From assembly GCA_001003605.1 (NCBI GenBank), contig LCPL01000002.1, positions 1-59,296 of the forward strand: a stretch of DNA of 59,296 nucleotides, in the 5' to 3' direction. Made by a program: the position numbers and the translations under genes. The stretch comes from Parcubacteria group bacterium GW2011_GWC2_48_17 (GTDB taxonomy: Bacteria; Patescibacteriota; Minisyncoccia; Phycocordibacterales; UBA10002). Numbering within the stretch: the stretch's first letter is position 1; the number at the start of each line of letters is the position of its first letter. The notes under the pieces were generated by a model. It was not told the DNA's origin. It ran no database searches and saw only the letters and a list, made by a program, of their open reading frames with translations. Shown one piece after another: positions 9,010-17,189 of this stretch.

Positions 9010-9732
9010 TTGAATAAACTCCGCCGTATGTTAAAAACTCCATTTGACATCATAAGGGCCATCGTTCTTGTGGTGTTTTTGGCGTATGTGCTGTCCATTG
9101 TATTTTCAGAGCTTGGCGTTCCAATGGGTTTTCAACTCGCCCAGGTCTCTTCGGGTTGCACCGACTCCGACAACGGCCGAAACCACTTCACCTACGGCAC
9201 TGTTAAGAGTGGCGGTTCCTCATACAACGATTCCTGCTACACTTCTACTTACCTTTACGAAAACTACTGCTCTTCCGGCTACCGCAAGTATGAATACGTC
9301 CAATGTCCCAAGGGCTGTTCCTCGGGAGCGTGTATCGGCTCCTGCTATGTGGGAGTAACCTTGACCGAGTCCAAGAACGGCGACTCTTCTTCTTTTACCT
9401 TCCAATCAACCGCCGTCACCTCCGAAGACGCTTCACCTTTGGTTAATCAATTCTACGCAGAAGAGCCCTCGCCTTTCAGAGCAGAAACTCTGAACAGCTC
9501 CAAGGTTTCTCTTGGCAAATACGAACTCTGGAGCGGCCGCTTCATCATCGCCGAAACCTTCAGTAATCCCCCTCAAGGCGAACTCATAGAACTGCCATCT
9601 TCCACGATTGACCTCTTTCTGCCCTTAAACCGCAATGTCCGCTACCTCAACCTCTATCAAGGCACCTCCACTTCGCCCCTCTCTTCCATTTATCTTGATG
9701 AGAGCAAGTTGGTGTGCGGGGTTGGAAGTTAG
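9010..9732 (+). CDS. Secreted/anchored Cys-rich protein
   Basis: N-terminal hydrophobic segment; CTDSDNGRNHFTYGTV...SCYTSTYLYENYCSSGYRKYEYVQCPKGCSSGACI. Confidence 0.75.
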   Translation: MNKLRRMLKTPFDIIRAIVLVVFLAYVLSIVFSELGVPMGFQLAQVSSGCTDSDNGRNHFTYGTVKSGGSSYNDSCYTSTYLYENYCSSGYRKYEYVQCPKGCSSGACIGSCYVGVTLTESKNGDSSSFTFQSTAVTSEDASPLVNQFYAEEPSPFRAETLNSSKVSLGKYELWSGRFIIAETFSNPPQGELIELPSSTIDLFLPLNRNVRYLNLYQGTSTSPLSSIYLDESKLVCGVGS

Positions 9733-9743
9733 AGAAATGTAAA

Positions 9744-11285
9744 ATGAAAAAATCAAAATTGAAAATGATGATGAAAAAAGCAAATCTAAAAATCTTACAA
9801 ATAGTTTTCGTTTTCCTCGCGGTTTTCCTGCTTATTATTCTGCCCAATCCAGCGTCGGCAACCCACCTCGGCCCGGGCTCATACCCTGACCGCTCCTGCG
9901 ACTTTTGTCCCGACGCTGACAAAGATGGCCTTAACGCATCTTGCGACCTCTCCTCTCCACCTCCTAACACCAGCTATGGTTGTGGTTATGGATTAGACTG
10001 CGACGACAATAACCCATGGAGCCAAAGTTTCGGCTCAAAAGACATCGCGAGCGTTAAAGTTGAATACAGTCCGGATTATGTGGTGAAAACGCAAACCGAT
10101 AAAAAATTCACTCCCGATTCCAAGAAATTCAATCCTTTGCTCGGCGGTCTTCAAGTTACCGTCACTTTCAAAGCAAAGAAATGCTATATGGTGAAGCATG
10201 GTTCTCCCGATTTTACGCCGATGAAAGTGTACTACACAACAAAGGACTCATCAGGTAGCGAGATTTCTCTCGGACTTCAACTTCTTGCCAACAATGGAAG
10301 TATTACCGCGTCTGATAGTCTGGTCAGGGTTTCTGACCTTGTGTATCGCGGTTCTATCCCCGGAATCAACTCTTTAACGTCAAATGTGGAACCCTACATC
10401 GCGAGCGTCGCCGCCGGCCGACCCGTGCAGCTTAAATTCCTCGGCTCCGACATCGGCCCCAACAAAGACACGCCCAAATACCAGCCCCTCCCTATGACCA
10501 ACTGCGCGCAGACCTATGGGAGTGGGAGGCACAAGGTGGTGTATATGAGGAGTTATGACCCGGGTACAAGCTTGCCAGGTTACATTGCATTGGCAAACCA
10601 AGCTATTTACAACGGCTTTAATGTTATAGAGCCGTTCAAGAAATACCAAAGTGAATTCTCCCACTACATTGATCTGAAATTGCAAGCCCTCCCAGGGGTC
10701 AGTTTGTCTAAAAGTTTATCAATCTCTCAACTTAAGTATGATGCGAACATGGTGAGGAACGCCAGCTCTTGTGGCTCAAAAGGTAGTTTATATGTTCTCT
10801 TTGATAGTGGTGATGGTAGTAGTCCTAGAGCATCTGGTTTAAAAAACAGTGTTGTTATTATGGACGGAGAATTTCTTGACGAAGAGGAATATGCTGTGGA
10901 TATAGGTCCCATTGCTGTACACGAAGCGGGTCACGCCTTTGCCGGATTGATGGATGAATACCTTTATCCTAACGCTCGTTCTAGATTTCCAGCCAGTCTT
11001 ATAAGTTATTTGCTAAGGGCAGTCGATTCCGGCAGTAATTGCAGTACTAAACCATCAACTCAGTATTCTTACCTTTCTAGAATTTATGGACGAATAGATT
11101 CTGTACCCTGTTCTCTAGCCGAACTCTCTAAGCCTTCGGCAAACAGCCTGATGATGGGGGGTTATCGGGGCAACGAAAATCAGTTTAATGTTGTAAGCTG
11201 TGGCTACATCCTAAAAGCCATCAAAAAAAGCGGCACCGCCAAATCATACTGGTCGGAATGCGCCGCGATGTCAGGAATGATTTAA
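9744..11285 (+). CDS. Secreted M64-like zinc metallopeptidase
   Basis: Signal peptide plus GPIAVHEAGHAFAGLMDEY (HExxH; IgA-peptidase M64-like). Confidence 0.8.
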   Translation: MKKSKLKMMMKKANLKILQIVFVFLAVFLLIILPNPASATHLGPGSYPDRSCDFCPDADKDGLNASCDLSSPPPNTSYGCGYGLDCDDNNPWSQSFGSKDIASVKVEYSPDYVVKTQTDKKFTPDSKKFNPLLGGLQVTVTFKAKKCYMVKHGSPDFTPMKVYYTTKDSSGSEISLGLQLLANNGSITASDSLVRVSDLVYRGSIPGINSLTSNVEPYIASVAAGRPVQLKFLGSDIGPNKDTPKYQPLPMTNCAQTYGSGRHKVVYMRSYDPGTSLPGYIALANQAIYNGFNVIEPFKKYQSEFSHYIDLKLQALPGVSLSKSLSISQLKYDANMVRNASSCGSKGSLYVLFDSGDGSSPRASGLKNSVVIMDGEFLDEEEYAVDIGPIAVHEAGHAFAGLMDEYLYPNARSRFPASLISYLLRAVDSGSNCSTKPSTQYSYLSRIYGRIDSVPCSLAELSKPSANSLMMGGYRGNENQFNVVSCGYILKAIKKSGTAKSYWSECAAMSGMI

Positions 11286-11336
11286 AAATAAAAGACCCAG
11301 CGTTTTCGCCAGGTCTTCTTGGTAGGTCGGTAAGTC

Positions 11337-11744
11337 TTACCTTACCGTTCCCCTGTCAACGATGTAGTACCTGTAGAAACCAAAGCAGCGCGGTCCATAG
11401 AATTCTTCAAGGGTCCCATCTACAAGGTGCCAACGCTTCCTTTCTTTCACCAGAAATCCTTCCTTGACTCGGAGGGGGAGGCGACCGGAGGATGCAATGG
11501 CTTCGAGGTAATCCTTGACCGCCTCGACCGGCGCTAGGTCCTTCTCGGTAAAGCACTCCCAATCCTCCTTTTTCCTGACTGAGAACGGAAACGGTTCCGT
11601 CTTTTGCTCCGGGAGAACCAACTTCCTGACAGCGTAAGGTTTCCCGACCGTCACCACCCCTTCCGCCTTCTCGTCTTTTCCGGTGGCGCATCCGGCGAAA
11701 AGCACAACTGCAAAACAAAGAACTATCAAATTTCTTATTCTCAT
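11337..11744 (-). CDS. Putative lipoprotein
   Basis: MRIRNLIVLCFAVVLFAGCATG with lipobox LFAGC. Confidence 0.6.
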   Translation of the reverse strand: MRIRNLIVLCFAVVLFAGCATGKDEKAEGVVTVGKPYAVRKLVLPEQKTEPFPFSVRKKEDWECFTEKDLAPVEAVKDYLEAIASSGRLPLRVKEGFLVKERKRWHLVDGTLEEFYGPRCFGFYRYYIVDRGTVR

Positions 11745-11993
11745 CTCAACCTCTCTTTCTGTTTCTCGGCAGTTCAGACATCATGTCCGACCAGACGAAT
11801 TTTCTTTCTCTCTCATCCTGAAACCGAAAGCAATATATCATGCAAGAGACGACATTGTCAATGGACAATTGCTGGCTTTGTTATCCAAAACAAATGTGAG
11901 GAATACTTGAAGTTTCTTTGAATTGGCGTAGCATTAGCAAAGCACATCGTACTCACTTAATTTGCCCTCTGAAAACCCTCAACCACTCTAGCC

Positions 11994-12272
11994 ATGCCTT
12001 CATTTACAGAATGTAGCAACCCCCTCTGTCCTCACTTCCCAAACCAGCAAGCGTTTCCATCGTTGGAAGCCGTCTGGCTTGACGACACCTACACCTTCTG
12101 CTGCCGAGACTGTCTGCAACGGTTCCTTCAAGACAACCCCGAAATCGCGGAAAAGTTTGCGCCAAGTCCAAGGGAGCCTCAGCAGGTTCCAGTCTGTTTG
12201 GGCAACAGTTGCTCGTCGGACAGAGGGTTGTTCTCTACGTTTCGCGAAGCGTTCGCGAGATTAGTGTCCTAG
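11994..12272 (+). CDS. Small Cys-rich (putative zinc-binding) protein
   Basis: CSNPLCPHF...TFCCRDCLQRF. Confidence 0.5.
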   Translation: MPSFTECSNPLCPHFPNQQAFPSLEAVWLDDTYTFCCRDCLQRFLQDNPEIAEKFAPSPREPQQVPVCLGNSCSSDRGLFSTFREAFARLVS

Positions 12273-12354
12273 CTCCCCGTTCGGACACGGTTTTCGCACC
12301 ACGCCACGGTTCCACCGATGGCGTGTTTTTTCTCGTCTTTTGCTGGCTGATTCG

Positions 12355-12401
12355 GTATACCTCCACACCAACTTTGAAGCAAAGTTGGTGTGGAGGTATA
12401 C
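12355..12401. promoter_or_regulatory. Perfect 22-bp hairpin just upstream of dnaX carrying GGAGGT
   Basis: GTATACCTCCACACCAACTTTG-AAG-CAAAGTTGGTGTGGAGGTATAC, 8 nt ahead of the ATG at 12410. Confidence 0.85.
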
Positions 12402-12409
12402 TGTTCCAT

Positions 12410-13444
12410 ATGCCAGAAGTCCTTTATCGCAAATATCGTCCGCGAAGTTTTAAGGACGTGCTCGGTCAGGATGCCGTAGTAGAAGCGCTGCAAGGCGCGA
12501 TCAAACTCGGGCGAGTTTCTCACGCGTATCTCTTCTCCGGTTCTCGAGGAACAGGGAAGACTTCCGTTGCCCGCATTCTGGCGAAGGAGCTTGGCACGAG
12601 CGAAGCAGACCTCTATGAAATAGACGCGGCATCCAACCGAGGCATTGATGAAATTCGGCTTCTTCGCGATGGAGTAACCGCCGCGCCGTTCGATTCTAAG
12701 TATAAAGTATACATAATTGATGAGGCGCATATGCTCACAAAGGAGGCATGGAACGCGCTCCTAAAAACGCTTGAAGAACCGCCGGCTCACGCGGTGTTTA
12801 TTTTGGCCACGACGGAACTTGAAAAAGTGCCGGAAACAATTATCTCTCGCTGTCAGACATTTACATTCAAGCGCCCGACGCAAAAGATTCTGAAAGAAAC
12901 TGCCGAAAGGATTTCCAAGAAGGAAGGATTCGCAATTGAGTCGCCGGCGGCTGAACTTGTGGCGCTACTCGCTGACGGCTCATACCGTGACGCGCAGGGA
13001 ATATTACAGAAGGCGATAGGAATATCTAAAGACGCGAATATCGCACTCTTGGAAGTCGAAAAGATAACAGGAGCGCCGAAAGGAACACTCGTCAATTCCA
13101 TCATTGAATCGCTTGAGAAAAAAGATGCCGCAATCGGACTTTTCGCGCTTCAAAAGGCGGTTGAGCAGAATGTTGATATTAAAATATTCGCTAAATTGCT
13201 ACTCGCAAAACTTCGTTTCGTACTGCTTCTTCGAAACGCTCCAGAAATGGAGAAAGCAATAAAAGAAGAAGTATCGGTCGAGGACTTCGAGTTTCTTAAA
13301 AAGACGGCTTCCGCGAAAGATTCGCGAATCAATTCAACGGCGCTTTTGGAATTCTTGAATGTCTACGACCTTATCGGATACGCCGCTCTGCCGGAGCTTC
13401 CGCTCGAACTCGCGGTCATCAAGCTTTGTGGAGGAGAAAAATAG
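12410..13444 (+). CDS. dnaX: DNA polymerase III gamma/tau subunit (short form)
   Basis: MPEVLYRKYRPRSFKDVLGQDAVVEALQGAI, GSRGTGKTSVARILAKEL, YIIDEAHMLTKEAWNALLKTLEEPP. Confidence 0.95.
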   Translation: MPEVLYRKYRPRSFKDVLGQDAVVEALQGAIKLGRVSHAYLFSGSRGTGKTSVARILAKELGTSEADLYEIDAASNRGIDEIRLLRDGVTAAPFDSKYKVYIIDEAHMLTKEAWNALLKTLEEPPAHAVFILATTELEKVPETIISRCQTFTFKRPTQKILKETAERISKKEGFAIESPAAELVALLADGSYRDAQGILQKAIGISKDANIALLEVEKITGAPKGTLVNSIIESLEKKDAAIGLFALQKAVEQNVDIKIFAKLLLAKLRFVLLLRNAPEMEKAIKEEVSVEDFEFLKKTASAKDSRINSTALLEFLNVYDLIGYAALPELPLELAVIKLCGGEK

Positions 13445-13605
13445 ATAAAAAATCGCCAACAGGAGGAGCCTGCTGGCGGGTTCGACACTAGACGCGGGGT
13501 TGATCCAGCCTTATCCGTGCCACGGGGGGAGGAGTCCCGGCACAGCTGGTGAGGACACCCTGGCGTGTTCGCGTTGAACCGACACCATCTTTGCGTATAT
13601 CCTGT
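13445..13605 (-). ncRNA. Candidate structured ncRNA ending in an intrinsic terminator
   Basis: Nested complementary arms (GTGCC/GGCAC, CCAGC/GCTGG, GGTTCGAC/GTTGAACC); minus strand ends GCCAGCAGGCTCCTCCTGTTGGCGATTTTTT. Confidence 0.4.
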
Positions 13606-13720
13606 TTTCTGTCAATAATCAGTGTAGGAGTGATCCAATTGAGGACGCAAATCTCTTGAACCTTCATCCTCTAAAAATGAAGAAAGTGGATAACTGCGTT
13701 GCGATTTATGCTAGCATGTA

Positions 13721-13750
13721 TATAAGCTAATTCGTACGAATTAGCCCATA
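13721..13750. promoter_or_regulatory. Palindrome TATAAGCTAATTCGT|ACGAATTAGCCCATA overlapping the probable -10 of the HTH gene
   Basis: Two mismatches between arms; TTGCGA-16nt-TATAAG promoter-like spacing. Confidence 0.7.
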
Positions 13751-13793
13751 TACCAGGAGGAGTTTAAAATTATCAAACGAATATCAAACGCGT

Positions 13794-14054
13794 ATGAAAG
13801 AATTGGAGCGTATCTTGAGGGCACTAGGGAACAAAAGGCGACTCTCAATTTTGCAATTTCTAAAAAAGAATAAGGAGGCAACGGTGACCGAACTCGCAGA
13901 AGCGATTAAACTCTCATTTCGGTCCACTTCCCGTCACTTACTGATACTCTCTTCCGCGGATATCCTGGAAAGGCAACAACGTTCAACGAAAGTGTACTAT
14001 TGGATATCGCCTAAAAAGCAGGCGACGAGTGAGCATGTCATCGCGCTTCTTTAG
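13794..14054 (+). CDS. ArsR-like winged-helix regulator
   Basis: MKELERILRALGNKRRLSILQFLKKNKEATVTELAEAIKLSFRSTSRHLLILSSADILE. Confidence 0.85.
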   Translation: MKELERILRALGNKRRLSILQFLKKNKEATVTELAEAIKLSFRSTSRHLLILSSADILERQQRSTKVYYWISPKKQATSEHVIALL

Positions 14055-14104
14055 ATTTTCAACGTTTCCTATTTCGCCCACATTCACTGTTGGCAGTTCT
14101 TTCT

Positions 14105-14134
14105 TATAGGCTAATTCGTACGAATCAGCCTATA
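14105..14134. promoter_or_regulatory. Palindrome TATAGGCTAATTCGT|ACGAATCAGCCTATA
   Basis: Second family member, one mismatch, just downstream of the HTH gene. Confidence 0.75.
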
Positions 14135-14212
14135 GAGGATAAGATGTTATCATGTGAGAAATATTGTGTACGCGTGTTTTTTGTTGTACATTTGTAGCGT
14201 CAATTAAATCAT

Positions 14213-14320
14213 TGCGGGGTCGTCTAACGGTAGGCTCCCGGTTTGCTCAAGAGCGAAGCGATTGAATGCAAACCGCAGTCCCGACGAATCATTGAGTCGG
14301 CGGTTTAAATCCAAACGAAA
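14213..14320 (+). pseudogene. tRNA-Gln-like 5' fragment followed by a non-tRNA hairpin
   Basis: TGCGGGGTCGTCTAACGGTAGG is identical to the tRNA-Gln 5' end; then CGGTTTG...GAGCGAAGCGATTGA...CAAACCG. Confidence 0.6.
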
Positions 14321-14355
14321 CATACGATGTAGGAATGGCACAGAAAATGAAATAT

Positions 14356-14426
14356 TGCGGGGTCGTCTAACGGTAGGACACGAGACTTTGGATCTCGGTA
14401 TGATGGTTCGATTCCATCCCCCGCAG
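14356..14426 (+). tRNA. tRNA-Gln (TTG)
   Basis: TGCGGGG/CCCCGCA acceptor, CGAGA-CTTTGGA-TCTCG anticodon arm, GATGG-TTCGATT-CCATC T-arm. Confidence 0.93.
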
Positions 14427-14604
14427 TCGCGAATTTTTAACGAGCGTGTCGACAGGGTTAATGTCGACACCTATAGACGGAGCGATTATAAGAATTCAGC
14501 GTCCCGAGGAGTATTCGACGAGGGACAAAATGAGAGTGAAATGGTACCGAGCACGGCGAATGTGTAGGTTTGAGATAAGTTCGGACTCCGAGGAATGCAA
14601 AATT

Positions 14605-15132
14605 ATGAACGATGACAAACATTCATATAAAGATAGAAAATATAACGTCATCCCTTATGATTCAGATTGGCCGGAACAATTTGAGGAATACGCGTCAAAA
14701 ATAAAGAATATATTTGGGGATGTACAAATAGAACATATTGGAAGCACTGCTGTTCCTGGTATGTCTGGCAAGCCATGTATTGACGTGTTGGTAATAGTAA
14801 AGGACCTTAAAACGGCTGAGAGGCATATTCGCGATATGGAGCAAGCTGAGTTTGAATATTCCGGTCCATTTGTAACTGAAGACTCAAGACTCTTTCGATT
14901 GATAAAAGATAATGTCTTGTACGCAAATATTCACTTCTTTCCAATTGGACATCCGCACAACAACGAGATGATCAGTTTGAGAAATTATCTGCGATCTCAT
15001 CCAGAAGAAACAAAGGCATATTCAAATATCAAAAATGAGCTATATTCAAAATATTCGAATGATTACGCGTCATATCGAAAGTTCAAAGATGAATACATGA
15101 ACGATTTGATGAAAAGAATAATGGCCGCCTAG
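14605..15132 (+). CDS. GrpB family (UPF0157) protein
   Basis: YDSDWPEQFEEYASKIKNIFGDVQIEHIGSTAVPGMSGKPCIDVLV. Confidence 0.9.
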   Translation: MNDDKHSYKDRKYNVIPYDSDWPEQFEEYASKIKNIFGDVQIEHIGSTAVPGMSGKPCIDVLVIVKDLKTAERHIRDMEQAEFEYSGPFVTEDSRLFRLIKDNVLYANIHFFPIGHPHNNEMISLRNYLRSHPEETKAYSNIKNELYSKYSNDYASYRKFKDEYMNDLMKRIMAA

Positions 15133-15314
15133 TTTCAAGTGGTGTCGAAACGCTAAACTAAAAAGCGTCGGGAAAGTCTTGTGGGGGCCTGAAGGAGAAT
15201 TATCCAAATCCAAGGAGACGTTGAAAATGTTATCCGAGTGGGCGATGTTGTTTTATAGGTGATACAATGTTAGACGCATATACAAGGTTATCTACTAATC
15301 ATAACTTCGAAATT

Positions 15315-15983
15315 ATGAGCAGAAAAATATTTCTAATGCCGCTTTTTGCGGTAACCATCCTCATTCTTCCGCTCTTCAACATCGGGGCAGCTTCGCCTCT
15401 TTCGGGTAAAGTAATTGCGATTGACGCGGGACACGGGAATGTGGAAACGGGGGCAGTAGGGTATTGCGGCGGCATTCCGGTTGTAGAGGCCGACGTGAAT
15501 CTTGCCGTTCGCGGATTGCTAAAAGAGAAAATCGATGCCGCCGAAGGATTGGGGTACGAGGTGGCGCAGCTTTCTTCGCGAAACGACCGAGTCGCTGATG
15601 CCGAAAGCGCGGGAGCGGATGTCCTCATCTCAATTCATCACAATGGGTCGTCGAACACCTCGGCAGATTATAGCCAAAGTTTTGTTACCCAAAAGAACGA
15701 TAAAGTCTTTGCCGGTTACATCCATCCGTCCATCGTGAACGCACTATGGCTTCCGGACAAGGGAATTAAGAGTGACGGATATGGAATGACCGTGTACGGT
15801 TCTCTCCCCGGAATTTTGACGGAATCATATTTCGTCACCGACACAGATGGAGCGTGCGATTTCATTGATTACCAGAATGGAGTAATCAACACTCGGGTGC
15901 AGAAAGAAGCGCAAGCAATGTATGACGGTCTTGTTGCATATTTCTCCAGAAGTACTGACGGTGGAGGACGACCGAATAGATAG
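15315..15983 (+). CDS. N-acetylmuramoyl-L-alanine amidase (Amidase_3)
   Basis: VIAIDAGHGNVETGAVG, DVLISIHHNGSSN, ILTESYFVTD. Confidence 0.85.
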   Translation: MSRKIFLMPLFAVTILILPLFNIGAASPLSGKVIAIDAGHGNVETGAVGYCGGIPVVEADVNLAVRGLLKEKIDAAEGLGYEVAQLSSRNDRVADAESAGADVLISIHHNGSSNTSADYSQSFVTQKNDKVFAGYIHPSIVNALWLPDKGIKSDGYGMTVYGSLPGILTESYFVTDTDGACDFIDYQNGVINTRVQKEAQAMYDGLVAYFSRSTDGGGRPNR

Positions 15984-16099
15984 GTACCTAGAATTGTAAA
16001 ATCAAAAACACCGCCAGCCACTTACTTCCGCGACTTGATTTTTCGAATGGCGCGAGTAGTATTCTTTTTGGAGTCAAAAAACAAAAGAAGAGGAATACT

Positions 16100-16750
16100 G
16101 TGAAGAAAGCCTTTCTGTTTACAAGAACCAACACGACTGTCTGCAAGGACGCGTGCGGTCATCCAAGCGACGCTCTAGCTCTTGAGAGAGTTCTTGACCG
16201 CACGGTCATTGTCACCACGCCTGTCATGGTCGGAGCGGGAGCTATTGTCGGGGACAAAGTGGTGACATCGCTCTTTCTCGTCGGAAACTACGGACAGGTA
16301 TCCGTTCGGTTCCGCAGGGGAAAGAAAATGTCCGCCTTTGTGACGCGTCGGGACACGGACCGGAATCTCGCGGAGCTTCTGCCGTCCTCGCGTGGACTTA
16401 AAACCTCGCGTCACGAACCCCTGGCTTCCTCTCCGGAACCTCACATAGGGGAGGTTAGAAGCATTGGCGACCCGCTTCTCGTGCCAAATGTTTCCACCGG
16501 CGTACCGCAGGTACATGTAGCTGGCACGCTTTATGTAACAGTTCTTGGCGGGAGGTTTGAAGACCGATGGAGAATCAGCCCAAATGAGCCGCGCGGGTTT
16601 ATCGGTGGGGCCGTTTGGAATGCCGGCGGAGAGTTCGTCGGACTCACCATCGGCGAGAAGATTCACCCACGACATGACCCGACGGACCGCGGTTTTCGAA
16701 GCGTTTATGCACTTCCAGCGGAGTGCATTATGGACTTTGTGGAATCATAG
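16100..16750 (+). CDS. Trypsin-fold-like protein lacking a recognisable catalytic triad
   Basis: GAGAIVGDKVVTSLFLV, RNLAEL, RGFIGGAVWNAGGEFVGLTIG resemble degenerate S1-type motifs. Confidence 0.5.
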   Translation: MKKAFLFTRTNTTVCKDACGHPSDALALERVLDRTVIVTTPVMVGAGAIVGDKVVTSLFLVGNYGQVSVRFRRGKKMSAFVTRRDTDRNLAELLPSSRGLKTSRHEPLASSPEPHIGEVRSIGDPLLVPNVSTGVPQVHVAGTLYVTVLGGRFEDRWRISPNEPRGFIGGAVWNAGGEFVGLTIGEKIHPRHDPTDRGFRSVYALPAECIMDFVES

Positions 16751-16886
16751 AAACTTGATTATGCCACTCGTTCTGACGGGTGGCGCTTCATATCTGTGGA
16801 GAACGTCGGCTACAGCTAGACAAGCCATTTTTAGGTTCTTGTGGTAGACTAAAAGCGTTATTAATAAATAGTAATCGACAAGAAAT

Positions 16887-17141
16887 ATGGCAAAAGAAAA
16901 CTCTGCGTTTATGAAGCCCTTGACGGTGAGTCCCGCGCTAGCGGCAGTTGTTGGAGCCGGCCCGATGCCACGCTCAGAAGTGGTGAAGAAACTGTGGGTG
17001 TATATTAAAGGGAAGAATCTTCAGGACCCAAAGAATAAGCGCAATATTGTTGCAGACGAAGCTTTAAAGAAGGTTTTTGGCGGCAAGGCAGTGGTCAACA
17101 TGTTTGAAATGACGAAACTCGTTTCCGCGCACCTTTCATAA
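16887..17141 (+). CDS. SWIB/MDM2-domain protein
   Basis: LTVSPALAAVVGAGPMPRSEVVKKLWVYIKGKNLQDPKNKRNIVADEALKKVFGG. Confidence 0.9.
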   Translation: MAKENSAFMKPLTVSPALAAVVGAGPMPRSEVVKKLWVYIKGKNLQDPKNKRNIVADEALKKVFGGKAVVNMFEMTKLVSAHLS

Positions 17142-17189
17142 AGATTTCAACTTGGTGAGAAAAAATAGCAATAGGGTAACAACTCTACA

